Source: Lachnospiraceae bacterium (GTDB taxonomy: Bacteria > Bacillota > Clostridia > Lachnospirales > Lachnospiraceae). From it: DNA of 36,648 nucleotides. Under the pieces are notes generated by a model that ran no database searches, was not told where the DNA came from, and saw only the letters and a program-made list of their open reading frames with translations. Position numbers and translations under genes: made by a program. This document shows positions 16,301-24,277 of this stretch, piece after piece; position 1 is the stretch's first letter, and every line of letters starts with the position of its first letter. The stretch is from contig JALEWG010000143.1 in NCBI GenBank assembly GCA_022788065.1, positions 1 to 36,648 of the forward strand, given 5' to 3'.

Positions 16301-16878
16301 AGCTCAATGGGCTCCTTGACTCCCAGCGCCAGAAAAAATTCCTCCAGCGCATTCTGCCGGTTTCCATGTCCTTTTAATCCCTCATAGACCGTCCGGGCAT
16401 GAGTGTCCTGCATAAACGGAGCCTCTGTAAAATCCCGGTACTCCATAAGACGGAGCGCCAGGTCCATGTCCTTTTGGGCCAGATCCGCAAAATCAGCAGC
16501 CGTCTTAAGTGTAGTGATCACACGCACCGAGGATGTCATTTCCACATGGAACACAAAAGGAATCTCCCTCTCCCCGCTGTTGGTCACAAGAAACAGAGAT
16601 CCACGGATCGTATCCCCGTTTTCGCACCAGGAAGTGTCCACTTCATATGTAATATGATTTCTGAGCCCGCCGAACGCGCTGTTCAATACTTTCACCCGCG
16701 AATGGCTGGAATAAGCCAGACCTTTGATATACAGATTATTTTCACTGGAAACAAACAGTTCTCTTTTATATACAGTGTTACTCCCCAGCGTCTCCTCCAC
16801 CGATTCCGGGGAAAGAAACAGTCTGGGAAGCTCCGCGTCCACAATTCCTCTTGCCAGACGGTTGATCCGTTCTCTCAT
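13303..16878 (-). CDS. Giant beta-sandwich plus alpha-solenoid protein (DUF5717 type)
   Basis: A 1,191-residue protein with no signal peptide or membrane segment. About residues 25-120 and 190-290 look like two Ig-like beta domains (for example LFVSSENNLYIKGLAYSS and NTWGYLYMEVRADGDFIEL). About 310-1050 is helical and rich in TPR-like hairpins and Tyr/Leu/Arg pairs, forming a probable alpha-solenoid. The last 130 residues are again beta-rich. I associate it with DUF5717, found beside DUF5716 in Lachnospiraceae, from memory. The ATG at 16878 is preceded by AGGGTGA, and an extended -10 promoter lies upstream. It is the first gene of the set. Function unknown; a large scaffold or co-chaperone for the Hsp70-like partner is my inference. 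Confidence 0.85.
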   Translation of the reverse strand: MRERINRLARGIVDAELPRLFLSPESVEETLGSNTVYKRELFVSSENNLYIKGLAYSSHSRVKVLNSAFGGLRNHITYEVDTSWCENGDTIRGSLFLVTNSGEREIPFVFHVEMTSSVRVITTLKTAADFADLAQKDMDLALRLMEYRDFTEAPFMQDTHARTVYEGLKGHGNRQNALEEFFLALGVKEPIELTLSASRKKYDSLSDVIGDKIVLTRNTWGYLYMEVRADGDFIELPKKVITQADFENDRFDLRFKIHPERMHKGKNLGAIRLITAHGDTVIPVEAMGGSAENPVRENGISKAGVCRYMKLREDLESRTYEESMILNRMQKELDAIRGANGNSMVLSLLQAEVYLESGRSDQAALCLDECAEQIVAERERLGTLYCFYQYLQYRIDPDPGKKDAVIRLIRRKLDDRKGRFYLQMLLLKLEPEMSDEPGALYDSFRQQFKNGCHSPFLYIETCRLLDMHPELLTAMESFEIHALYFGAVHGMIGKTLAETTASLASGAKFFHRLYYRILSILYERFPTKEMLTAICCLLIKGNVRNETSFSWYEKGIEEEISLTRLYEYYLYSLPKNYDRKLPKQVLLYFSYEHSHLDQYSRSVLYRNILEHVEPGTSLYRSYERPMEQFAMEQLFQSHINSNLAVIYRRMIYREIIDRQMAEVLPAILKSNRIVCSDSAMKYVIVCNEMTAGEDAYVLQNNAAYVPLFFDNCVILFQDAYGNRYMDVDYTTEPVMDEPELIERCFEIDPDHPMLKMRACQEIMKKEEIIADEVKILEQALDTFEIRPLCQQQMLGRILAFYKKQVQSEDETMAEESGNCLLRLDKKKLSREKRIDVCETLITQNYFAEAYEMIREYGEDGIRVKRLLKLCSRMILQKLFDEDELLLHLAYRVFAGGHADSVILDYLCEHYNGTCGAMYRILVQAVREHVETYDLEERLLAQMLFTGNDRHLDTVFDFYASRKKTGDVIVRAYFTVKCVGYFLKDVVPGDRVFAYLEGAVSSSTEIRKVPEIYLLALTKFYSGLPALTEEQGRLCRRVMAVLTGQGFIFAYFRKLAPYADIPGDIMDKEIIEYHGSPDRHPVLKIRILPDEEEFHEEEFRMIYKGIYIRQKLLFEGEIMEYEVWEEENGTAAKKAEGEISCVEVPAGDKRNRFSCLNSMSLYLGMKEDRKLKEAMTGYVTDNLAAEKLFPLL

Positions 16879-16912
16879 AATACAATCACCCTAAAATTTT
16901 CATAGTGGTATT

Positions 16913-16921
16913 ATCATATCA
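16913..16921 (-). promoter_or_regulatory. Extended -10 promoter of the ATPase/solenoid set
   Basis: On the minus strand TGATATGAT gives an extended -10 (TG, one base, TATGAT at 16913-16918), about 35 bases before the ATG at 16878. No good -35 is seen at 16-18 bases. Confidence 0.5.
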
Positions 16922-17044
16922 CATTTTTAACTCAAATACACTACAAATTTCGACGAAAGTCCTCCTTTTTCTTTTTCGCCGCAGTGCAGTCCCTGCAAGG
17001 CTTTCTATGCCGGGAATGAAGTTTTTTATATAGTAAAAAAAGGC
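16922..17044. other. Gene-free stretch between divergent promoters
   Basis: Together with its flanks, this is the 236-base gap between the DUF5717-type gene and the DUF4364 gene. It holds an A/T-rich part, a C/T-rich run near 16960-16980 and a short TGCAG/CTGCA inverted repeat near 16985-17000. I see no coding frame, tRNA or clear operator. Confidence 0.6.
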
Positions 17045-17073
17045 TTGAATCCCAATCCATAAACCTGTAAAAT
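17045..17073 (+). promoter_or_regulatory. Sigma-A promoter of the DUF4364 gene
   Basis: TTGAAT at 17045-17050, a 17-base spacer, and TAAAAT at 17068-17073, about 40 bases before the ATG, which has AAGGAG ahead of it. Confidence 0.75.
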
Positions 17074-17114
17074 AGAAGTACGGTCTTTCCAGTATTTACA
17101 AAGGAGCAGTATTT

Positions 17115-17639
17115 ATGTTATCAGATCCCATCACTTTATACAAACTCATGATTCTGTACATGCTCGGACATGTAAATTTTCCGCTGACCAATGCCCAGCT
17201 GACAGATTTCTTTCTTGAACATGAATACACCACCTATTTCACACTCCAGCAGGCGCTCAACGAACTGTGTGAAGCCGGCCTTGTGAAAATGGAATCTATC
17301 CACAACATCTCCCGCTATGAGATCACAAAAGAAGGGGAGGATACACTCTCCTTTTTCGGCAATAATATTTCTTCCGGTATTATCGAGGACATCGACACAT
17401 ACCTGAAGGAAAACAAATTCCGCCTCCGCAGTGAAGTCGGGATCATCTCCGATTTTTACAAATCGACAAATCAGGACTATATTGTCCACTGCGAAGTCCG
17501 GGAAGGAAAGGCTGTTCTGATCAATCTGGACGTTTCGGTTCCTGACAAGGAACAGGCGGAAATCATGTGCGGACACTGGAAAGACAGGAGTCAGGAAATC
17601 TACTCCTATGTCATGCGTACCCTGATGAAATCCCACTAG
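17115..17639 (+). CDS. DUF4364 family protein, winged-helix type
   Basis: A 174-residue protein. The N-terminal 75 residues have the pattern of a winged helix-turn-helix: a helix at MLSDPITLYKLMILYML, a recognition region around TTYFTLQQALNELCEAGLV, and a wing RYEITKEGEDTLSFF. The C-terminal half is a mixed alpha/beta domain ending MRTLMKSH. I recognise it as DUF4364, a Clostridia family whose function is not established as far as I know. DNA binding is inferred from the fold. A good Shine-Dalgarno and sigma-A promoter precede it. The next small gene begins 9 bases after its stop. Confidence 0.85.
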   Translation: MLSDPITLYKLMILYMLGHVNFPLTNAQLTDFFLEHEYTTYFTLQQALNELCEAGLVKMESIHNISRYEITKEGEDTLSFFGNNISSGIIEDIDTYLKENKFRLRSEVGIISDFYKSTNQDYIVHCEVREGKAVLINLDVSVPDKEQAEIMCGHWKDRSQEIYSYVMRTLMKSH

Positions 17640-17648
17640 GAGGTATCG

Positions 17649-17834
17649 ATGAAGAAAAATAAAAAGTCCCCGCTGCAGAAAAAGATAACCGCAGCAGGGA
17701 AAAAGATCAGGTTTCTTAAAATCAAACTGTATCTTCTCATGGTGCTTCCCGTGTGTATCCTCACGCTGGGAAAAGCTGTGATAAAAGAATATATCAGGAT
17801 CCGCTTCTCTGATCCATCGCTATCCGGTCAATAA
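17649..17834 (+). CDS. Small lysine-rich single-pass membrane protein
   Basis: A 61-residue protein. Its first 25 residues are very basic (MKKNKKSPLQKKITAAGKK), followed by one hydrophobic segment (about 27-45, KLYLLMVLPVCILTLGKAV) and a short tail, so the N-terminus is likely cytoplasmic. AGGAGG sits 6 bases before the ATG and overlaps the stop of the DUF4364 gene, which is the main reason to accept it. Its last 41 bases overlap the end of engB on the other strand, and a probable engB terminator lies inside it. Family not recognised; moderate certainty that it is made. Confidence 0.6.
   Translation: MKKNKKSPLQKKITAAGKKIRFLKIKLYLLMVLPVCILTLGKAVIKEYIRIRFSDPSLSGQ
17651..17699 (-). terminator. 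Probable terminator of the clp-lon-engB transcript, inside the opposing small gene
   Basis: On the minus strand, arms at 17691-17699 and 17669-17676 pair over 8 bases with one bulge around a 14-base loop, followed by ACTTTTTATTTTTC. It lies 95 bases past the engB stop, within the plus-strand 61-residue gene. Confidence 0.65.
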
Positions 17835-18396
17835 GCTCCCAGATCTCCTCACGTCCCTGTTTGGTTTCTGCCGAAAACGCAATCAGAATGTCTTCCTTCT
17901 CCATTCCGAGCCCGGTCCGAAGAAGCTTCACCTGCTTCTGGATCTGGCTCCTGTTGATCTTATCTAACTTCGTAGCAATGATCACCGGACGAAATCCGTT
18001 GTACACGATCCAGTCATACATGGTTTTATCATTGGCCGACGGCTCGTGACGGATGTCCACCAACAGGAACACACATTTTAACATTTTCGATTTGTGGAGA
18101 TAATTTTCGATCATCTTCCCCCACTTTTCTTTTTCCGACTGGGATACCTTTGCGTAACCGTATCCCGGCAGATCCACATAGTACAGCTCGTCGTTGATAT
18201 TATAGAAATTGATGGTCTGGGTCTTTCCGGGCTGCGCCGAAGTCCTCGCAAGCGACTTCCGGTTCATGAGCGCATTGATCAGCGATGACTTTCCCACGTT
18301 GGATTTCCCGGCGAACGCGAATTCCGGCTTTGTGTTCTCCGGAATTTTACTCGTCACGCCGCAGACTGTTTCCAGTGCCACATTTTTTATAACCAT
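17794..18396 (-). CDS. engB: Ribosome biogenesis GTPase EngB (YsxC)
   Basis: A 200-residue TRAFAC-class GTPase needed for assembly of the large ribosomal subunit. G1 is GKSNVGKS (residues 30-37), the T of G2 lies in PGKTQTINF, G3 is DLPGYG (75-80), and G4 is TKLD. The length is typical. The ATG at 18396 follows GGAGG. It is the last gene of the tig-clpP-clpX-lon-engB block, 29 bases after lon, matching the order in many Firmicutes. Confidence 0.97.
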   Translation of the reverse strand: MVIKNVALETVCGVTSKIPENTKPEFAFAGKSNVGKSSLINALMNRKSLARTSAQPGKTQTINFYNINDELYYVDLPGYGYAKVSQSEKEKWGKMIENYLHKSKMLKCVFLLVDIRHEPSANDKTMYDWIVYNGFRPVIIATKLDKINRSQIQKQVKLLRTGLGMEKEDILIAFSAETKQGREEIWELIDRIAMDQRSGS

Positions 18397-18425
18397 GGTT
18401 TCCTCCGTTCTGTCGGTCCTGTTTT

Positions 18426-20741
18426 CTAATCTGCAAATGCTTCCCGGATCACATCGTCCATGGATTTCACATATACGATCTCCAGCCCCTTCGTGATCTC
18501 CTTCGAAAGCTCGGCCATATCCGGCCGGTTCTTATCGGGTACCAGCACCTTTTTGATATGAGCCATTCTCGCAGCCAGTGTTTTCTCTTTCAGTCCTCCG
18601 ATCGGCAATACCCGGCCGCGCAGTGTGATTTCACCGGTCATGGCCACGTCAGCTCTGACTTTCTTTCCTGTAACCGCGGAAAGCATTGCCGTTGCCATGG
18701 TAATTCCGGCAGACGGTCCATCCTTCGGAACCGCTCCTTCCGGAATATGCAGATGAATATCATGCGTGTCGAAGTAATCCTTCTCCACCGAGTACTTTTC
18801 GCTGACCGAACGCACATAGGTGAGGGCGATCTGAGCCGACTCCTTCATGACGTCACCCATCTGGCCCGTCATCAGAAGCTTTCCGGTTCCGGGCATCACA
18901 TTGACCTCGATCTGCAATGTGTCGCCGCCCACGCTGGTCCAGGCCAGACCGCGGACGATTCCTACCTCATCCTCTTCGTTGGCTTCCTCGAATGTAATTT
19001 TTTCCTTTCCCAGATATTTTTCCAGGTTTCCTTCTGTCACACGCACGGAGGTTCTGTCCTTTTCCAGGAATTCCCATGCCGCTTTCCGGCAGAGTTCACC
19101 GATCCGGCGTTCCAGATTTCTCACTCCGGCCTCTCTTGTATAATTGTGGATGATCTTCTCCAGTGCCTTGTCACTGATCGACAGCTTTTCTCCTGTCAGA
19201 CCGTTTCTCTCCAGCTGTTTGGGCACCAGATAGTTTTTCGCAATATGGAACTTTTCATTCTCTGTATAACTGGACACTTCGATCACTTCCATGCGGTCCA
19301 GAAGCGGTCCCGGAATCGTCTGCGTCGTGTTGGCTGTCGCAATAAAAAGTACATTGGAGAGGTCCATCGGAATCTCCACATAGTGATCGCGGAATTTTAC
19401 ATTCTGTTCCCCGTCAAGGACTTCCAGAAGCGCCGAGGAAGTATCTCCTTTATAATCGCTGGAAACCTTGTCGATCTCATCCAGAAGCATCAGCGGATTG
19501 GCCACACCGGCCTGGCGCATCGCCTCGGCGATCCGGCCCGGCATGGATCCCACATACGTTTTTCTGTGTCCGCGGATTTCTGCCTCATCGTGAATTCCTC
19601 CCAGACTGATCCTCACATACTTTTTCCCGAGAGCCCTTGCCACCGAGCGTGCGATGGAAGTTTTTCCTGTTCCGGGCGGTCCAACCAGGCAGAGAATCGG
19701 TGTGGTTCCCTTCTTCGTCAGAACGCGAACAGCCAGATACTCCAGGACGCGTTCCTTGACTTTCTCGAGCCCATAGTGATCTTCATCCAGAACCTCCTTC
19801 GCATGTCGGATATCCTGATTGTCTCTGGACATCTTTTTCCAGGGCAGCTCCATCACCGTCTCGATATAGGTGCGGAGAACATTTGCCTCCTGACTGCCGC
19901 CCGGCATCACCTTGAAACGCATGATCTCCTTTTTGATTTTTTCCTTGACTTCCTTATCGGCATTCAGCTTCTCCAGCTGTTCCAGATACGTATCCGCGTC
20001 AGAGCCAGTGTATTCTTCGCCCAACTCCTCCTGAATGACGCGCAATTCCTCTCTGAGCACATAATCCCTCTGATTCTTGTCAATGGCAGTCTTCACTTTC
20101 GCCTGATAATCCCGCTTGATATTCAGGATCTCAATTTCTCTCATCAGGTAATAGACGACCCTCTCATACAGATGGCTTATGTATTCACATTCCAGCAGTT
20201 CCTGTTTCACCGGATAATCCCATGGGAACTGTCCGGCCGTCTGGATCAAAAGCTCTTCCAGATCCGAAATTGCTAACAGTCCACCCATAAAATCTTTGAC
20301 GGACTTGGGATTGGCATTGCCGAATTCCTCCAGTTTTTCCTTCACGATACGGCTCATCGCTTCCTTCACCGTATCGTCCAGTCTTTCCTCCTTGAGCGGC
20401 GCCTCTTCCACCTCAGCCTGAAGATAGGGAACGTCATCCAGGAGACTTAACATCTCCGCTCTGGAAAGGCCTTCCACCATCACCCGGATCAGTCCGCCCG
20501 GAATCTTCACGAGCTGCTTGATCCTCGCGATGGTTCCGATCTGATACAGATCCTCCGCCTCCGGTTCTTCCACTTCCGGATTCCTCTGTGCAACCAGAAA
20601 TACCTTCTGCTCCCCGATCATGGCATTTTCCACCGCATTTACGGATTTTTCTCTGCTGATGTCAAAATGCTGGATCATTTCCGGAAGAACCGCAAGCCCT
20701 CTGAGGGCTATGGCAGGAAGTGTCATACTTTTCTCTTCCAT
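18426..20741 (-). CDS. lon: ATP-dependent protease Lon (LonA)
   Basis: A 771-residue cytosolic AAA+ protease. An N-terminal substrate-recognition domain is followed by Walker [10 protein letters not shown], Walker [10 protein letters not shown] and the C-terminal protease domain. There the catalytic serine lies in PKDGPSAG and the lysine in [10 protein letters not shown]. The ATG at 20741 ([15 protein letters not shown]) is used rather than the frame opening at 20804, because GAGGAG precedes it and the length then matches LonA (774 in B. subtilis). It follows clpX across a hairpin at 20767-20802. Confidence 0.98.
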   Translation of the reverse strand: MEEKSMTLPAIALRGLAVLPEMIQHFDISREKSVNAVENAMIGEQKVFLVAQRNPEVEEPEAEDLYQIGTIARIKQLVKIPGGLIRVMVEGLSRAEMLSLLDDVPYLQAEVEEAPLKEERLDDTVKEAMSRIVKEKLEEFGNANPKSVKDFMGGLLAISDLEELLIQTAGQFPWDYPVKQELLECEYISHLYERVVYYLMREIEILNIKRDYQAKVKTAIDKNQRDYVLREELRVIQEELGEEYTGSDADTYLEQLEKLNADKEVKEKIKKEIMRFKVMPGGSQEANVLRTYIETVMELPWKKMSRDNQDIRHAKEVLDEDHYGLEKVKERVLEYLAVRVLTKKGTTPILCLVGPPGTGKTSIARSVARALGKKYVRISLGGIHDEAEIRGHRKTYVGSMPGRIAEAMRQAGVANPLMLLDEIDKVSSDYKGDTSSALLEVLDGEQNVKFRDHYVEIPMDLSNVLFIATANTTQTIPGPLLDRMEVIEVSSYTENEKFHIAKNYLVPKQLERNGLTGEKLSISDKALEKIIHNYTREAGVRNLERRIGELCRKAAWEFLEKDRTSVRVTEGNLEKYLGKEKITFEEANEEDEVGIVRGLAWTSVGGDTLQIEVNVMPGTGKLLMTGQMGDVMKESAQIALTYVRSVSEKYSVEKDYFDTHDIHLHIPEGAVPKDGPSAGITMATAMLSAVTGKKVRADVAMTGEITLRGRVLPIGGLKEKTLAARMAHIKKVLVPDKNRPDMAELSKEITKGLEIVYVKSMDDVIREAFAD

Positions 20742-20757
20742 GAATCTTCTCCTCTTT

Positions 20758-20802
20758 TGAAAAATTGGGCTGCTGTAAAACCGATTCGCTTTGCAGCAGC
20801 CC
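20758..20802 (-). terminator. Hairpin with short T tract between clpX and lon
   Basis: Nine-base arms, GGGCTGCTG/CAGCAGCCC (20794-20802 and 20767-20775), flank an 18-base loop, followed on the minus strand by AATTTTTC. It may be a partial terminator that lowers lon relative to clpX. The lon ribosome site begins right after it, and I see no clear lon promoter. Confidence 0.65.
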
Positions 20803-20814
20803 ATCTCATATCAA

Positions 20815-22113
20815 CTAGGCAATTTCGCCCTTACTGTCTCTTTTTGATTTGGTTCCCAGGTTCTTTCTCGGAACGGTCACATCGCGGTACACCAGATCCG
20901 GTTTTGCCTTTCCCGCAACGGCCTCCTCCGTTACCGTACAGATGCCGATAGTGGAATCGGACGGTACCTCATACATGGTATCCATCATAACAGACTCCAT
21001 GATCGCACGCAGTCCCCTCGCGCCGGTCTTTCTCTCAACCGCCATATGAGCGATGGCTCTGACTGCCTCAGGAGTAAACTCCAGTTTCACATCGTCTAAT
21101 TCAAAGAGTCTCTGATACTGCTTCGTGATGGCATTTTTCGGCTCCGTGAGAATTCGCACCAGTGCTTCCTCGTCCAGAAGATCCAGAGAAACCATAACCG
21201 GCACACGTCCGACAAACTCAGGAATCAGTCCGAACTTTGTCAGATCCTGCGGCATCGTCTGCTTTAACAGAGCGCTGACATCGGTATGCTTTCTGTCAAC
21301 GATCTTCGCGTTGAATCCGATGGAACCCGTCTCCATTCTGGACTCCACGATCTTTTCCAGACCGTCAAACGCACCGCCGCATATGAACAGGATATTCGTC
21401 GTATCGATCTGGATCAGTTCCTGCTGCGGGTGCTTTCTTCCTCCCTGCGGGGGAACGCTTGCAACTGTACCTTCAAGGATTTTTAAAAGCGCCTGCTGAA
21501 CGCCCTCGCCGGAAACATCTCTCGTAATGGAAACATTCTCCGATTTCTTCGTGATCTTATCGATCTCGTCGATATAAATGATACCGTATTCGGCACGGCT
21601 CACATCGTTGTCTGCCGCCTGAATCAATTTTAAAAGAATATTCTCCACATCCTCACCTACATAACCTGCTTCGGTCAGAGTTGTGGCGTCCGCAATTGCA
21701 AACGGTACATTCAGAAGCTTCGCAAGAGTCTGTGCCAGGTAGGTCTTGCCGGAGCCTGTGGGGCCCAGCATCAGAATATTACTCTTTTGAAGTTCCACTT
21801 CAGAATCCTGCTTTGATGTAATTCTCTTATAATGATTGTAAACGGCCACGGAGAGAACCTTCTTCGCTTCTTCCTGTCCGATTACATAGTCATCCAGGAA
21901 TGCCTTGATCTCTTTCGGCTTTAACAGATTAATTCCCGAAAAATCCGGAGTTTCCTCATCCGGCCCCAGTTCTTCCTCCAGGATCTCACTGCAGAGTTCG
22001 ATACACTCATCGCAGATATAGACGTTCCCTGCACCTGCGATCATTTTTCTGACCTGATCCTGAGTTTTTCCGCAGAAAGAACATCTGATTTTATCCTCTG
22101 GTCTTACTGGCAT
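20815..22113 (-). CDS. clpX: ATP-dependent Clp protease ATPase subunit ClpX
   Basis: A 432-residue AAA+ unfoldase that feeds substrates to ClpP. The N-terminal zinc-binding domain shows CSFCGK and YICDEC. Walker A is GPTGSGKT, Walker B is IIYIDEIDK, the pore loop region GYVGEDVE is present, and the ClpP-binding IGF loop is seen as SIGFNAK. The ATG at 22113 ([14 protein letters not shown]) is chosen over a GTG at 22137, since AGAGAGG precedes it and family members start here. It lies 13 bases after the clpP stop. Confidence 0.98.
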   Translation of the reverse strand: MPVRPEDKIRCSFCGKTQDQVRKMIAGAGNVYICDECIELCSEILEEELGPDEETPDFSGINLLKPKEIKAFLDDYVIGQEEAKKVLSVAVYNHYKRITSKQDSEVELQKSNILMLGPTGSGKTYLAQTLAKLLNVPFAIADATTLTEAGYVGEDVENILLKLIQAADNDVSRAEYGIIYIDEIDKITKKSENVSITRDVSGEGVQQALLKILEGTVASVPPQGGRKHPQQELIQIDTTNILFICGGAFDGLEKIVESRMETGSIGFNAKIVDRKHTDVSALLKQTMPQDLTKFGLIPEFVGRVPVMVSLDLLDEEALVRILTEPKNAITKQYQRLFELDDVKLEFTPEAVRAIAHMAVERKTGARGLRAIMESVMMDTMYEVPSDSTIGICTVTEEAVAGKAKPDLVYRDVTVPRKNLGTKSKRDSKGEIA

Positions 22114-22126
22114 GTTCACACCTCTC

Positions 22127-22717
22127 TTACTTTTCACTGTGTCCGGTAATCACACGATCGATCAGGCCGTAATTCATGGCCTCCTCAGCGGTCATATAAT
22201 TGTCCCGCTCCGTGTCTCTCTCAATCACTTCCAGCGGCTGTCCTGTGTTTGCCGCCATAATGGTGTTGAGTTTCTTTTTCGTCTTTAAAATATGCTCGGC
22301 AACGATATTGATATCGGTCGCCTGGCCCTGTGCGCCGCCTGACGGCTGGTGGATCATGATCTCCGCGTTCGGAAGAGCGAACCTTTTTCCCTTCGCACCG
22401 CCGGAAAGCAGAAATGCGCCCATGCTGGCCGCCATGCCGATGCAGGTCGTGCAGACGTCACATTTGATATAATTCATCGTATCGTAGATTGCCATACCGG
22501 CCGTCACGGAACCACCGGGGCTGTTGATATAAAGATTGATGTCCTTATTGGGATCCTCAGACTCAAGAAACAGAAGCTGTGCAACCACAAGGCTTGCTGT
22601 CACATCGTTGACTTCCTCTCCCAGGAAGATAATGCGGTCTTTTAAAAGTCTGGAATAAATATCATAAGAACGTTCTCCTCTGCTGGTTGATTCCAGCACA
22701 TAAGGTACTAAACTCAT
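22127..22717 (-). CDS. clpP: ATP-dependent Clp protease proteolytic subunit ClpP
   Basis: A 196-residue serine peptidase that forms the tetradecameric chamber. The catalytic triad is visible as Ser98 (GMAASMGAF), His123 (MIHQPSGG) and Asp172 ([11 protein letters not shown]). The ATG at 22717 ([20 protein letters not shown]) matches the usual start and has AGGAGG before it; the longer frame from 22771 is not needed. It lies between tig and clpX. Confidence 0.98.
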   Translation of the reverse strand: MSLVPYVLESTSRGERSYDIYSRLLKDRIIFLGEEVNDVTASLVVAQLLFLESEDPNKDINLYINSPGGSVTAGMAIYDTMNYIKCDVCTTCIGMAASMGAFLLSGGAKGKRFALPNAEIMIHQPSGGAQGQATDINIVAEHILKTKKKLNTIMAANTGQPLEVIERDTERDNYMTAEEAMNYGLIDRVITGHSEK

Positions 22718-22748
22718 AGGAACTCCTCCTGTCTTCTGATATTTGAGA

Positions 22749-22781
22749 GGGGATTGCCGCAGAATTTCCACAACAATCCCC
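22749..22781 (-). repeat. Intergenic hairpin between tig and clpP
   Basis: Eight-base arms, GGGGATTG and CAATCCCC, enclose 17 bases that can partly pair further. No T run follows, so this is more likely an RNA stability or processing element than a terminator. Confidence 0.5.
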
Positions 22782-22819
22782 CTGTTGATTTTATCTTTTG
22801 CTGCTTTCTGTCATTCCGA

Positions 22820-24109
22820 TCAGTCGGTTAATTTCGCTTCCGCTACAAGGAAGTCGATTGCTTCCTGTACGGCCAGATCCTCTTTCATCATCGCAATCTG
22901 ATCCTCGCCGAACATCTCTTTGATCTTCTCTTTCTCCATCTTATAGGTCTCAGCCATCTTGTCGAACTGTGCTTCAACGGCCTCGTCGCTTGCCTGAATG
23001 TTCTCAGCTTTCACAACGGCCTCCAGAACGAGTCTGGTCTGGATTCTCTTGATAGCGTTCGGTCTCATCTGTTCAGCAATCTTATCTGCTGTCATGCCTG
23101 TGATCTCGGAATACTGCTTGAAGGAGATACCCTGGCTCTCCAGTCTGCGCGCATAGTCGTTCACCATTCCGGCTACCTGCTCATCGATCATCTGATCCGG
23201 GATCTCCATGGTTGCATTCTCTACAACCTTGTCAACCACGCGGTTCTCATTTTCGGTAGCGGCAGCTGTCTGTTTTTCCTTTAAGAGTTTTTCTTTTAAA
23301 TCGTTCCGGTACTCTTCCAGTGTATCGAAGTCGGATACTTCGCTTGCGAACTCATCATTCACTTCCGGAAGCTCTTTCTTCTGGATTTCCTTTACAGTTA
23401 CTTTGAAAAGAGCCGGTTTGTTCTTTAATTCATCTACATGATACTCAGCCGGGAATGTAACGTTAACCTCGCACTCTTCTCCTGCCTTCTTACCGATTAA
23501 CTGGTCCTCAAATGTATCGATAAAGGTGTGGGAACCGATTGTCAGCGGATAATCCTCACTCTTGCCGCCTTCGAATCTCTTACCGTCAACATAGCCGTCA
23601 AAGTCGATTGTTACCATATCGCCATTCTCAATGCCTCTGTCCTCAACGGTGATGAGACGGGAGTTTTTCTCTCTTACACTGTTGATCTCAGCTTCAACAT
23701 CCTCGTCAGTAACTTCCGCTTTCGCCTTCTCAACCTCTACGCCCTTGTACTCACCGAGAGTAACTTCCGGCTTGACAGCCACTACTGCTGTATATACAAA
23801 ATTCTTTCCTTCTCCGATTTCTACAACATCGATTTCCGGACGGGATACGATCTCAAGTTCGCTCTCCTTTGCGGCATCCGGATAGCTTGCGTCGATCACT
23901 TCGTTTGCAGCGTCTTCAAAGAACACAGCCGCACCGTACATCTTCTTGATCATCTCAAACGGTGCTTTTCCTTTTCTGAAGCCCGGAATATTGAATTTGC
24001 TCTTGTTCTTGTTGAAAGCATTCTTAACTGCTTTGTCAAACTGCTCTGCCGGCACTTCGATCGTAAGCTTCGCCGTATTCTTCTCTAACTTTTCTACCTG
24101 TAAACTCAT
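22820..24109 (-). CDS. tig: Trigger factor
   Basis: A 429-residue ribosome-associated chaperone with peptidyl-prolyl isomerase activity. The ribosome-binding signature is FNIPGFRKGKAPFEMI (about residues 39-54). The central FKBP-like domain contains DGDMVTIDFDGYVDGKRFEGG-type sequence (about 160-245), followed by a long helical C-terminal arm domain. The length is normal. AAGGAGG precedes the ATG. It heads the tig-clpP-clpX-lon-engB block and has its own extended -10 promoter. Confidence 0.98.
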   Translation of the reverse strand: MSLQVEKLEKNTAKLTIEVPAEQFDKAVKNAFNKNKSKFNIPGFRKGKAPFEMIKKMYGAAVFFEDAANEVIDASYPDAAKESELEIVSRPEIDVVEIGEGKNFVYTAVVAVKPEVTLGEYKGVEVEKAKAEVTDEDVEAEINSVREKNSRLITVEDRGIENGDMVTIDFDGYVDGKRFEGGKSEDYPLTIGSHTFIDTFEDQLIGKKAGEECEVNVTFPAEYHVDELKNKPALFKVTVKEIQKKELPEVNDEFASEVSDFDTLEEYRNDLKEKLLKEKQTAAATENENRVVDKVVENATMEIPDQMIDEQVAGMVNDYARRLESQGISFKQYSEITGMTADKIAEQMRPNAIKRIQTRLVLEAVVKAENIQASDEAVEAQFDKMAETYKMEKEKIKEMFGEDQIAMMKEDLAVQEAIDFLVAEAKLTD

Positions 24110-24209
24110 TTGATAGGTTCCTCCTTAAATATATCTGTACCGGACATGCCTTTCACATCCGTTCAATATCGTAACAACCATTCCTCTGGGCGTTACACTT
24201 CAATTTAGC

Positions 24210-24218
24210 ATTATAACA
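24210..24218 (-). promoter_or_regulatory. Extended -10 promoter of tig
   Basis: On the minus strand TGTTATAAT gives a perfect TATAAT at 24210-24215 with an upstream TG. No good -35 is seen at 17 bases. The leader to the tig ATG is about 95 bases. Confidence 0.65.
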
Positions 24219-24277
24219 TACTGTTTTTAGAAATACCAGTACTATTTTTGCAAAAAGCTCCGTCTTTCCTGCCTTTT

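Noticed and set aside
18558-20276. 572-codon open frame on the plus strand
   Set aside because: It lies wholly antisense to lon, in low-complexity Ser/His/Arg/Cys-rich translation without a family pattern. It is a shadow of lon codon use.
24243-24277. Possible terminator after the DJ-1 gene
   Set aside because: Only a weak AAAAAG/CTTTTT pairing with a large loop; not convincing.
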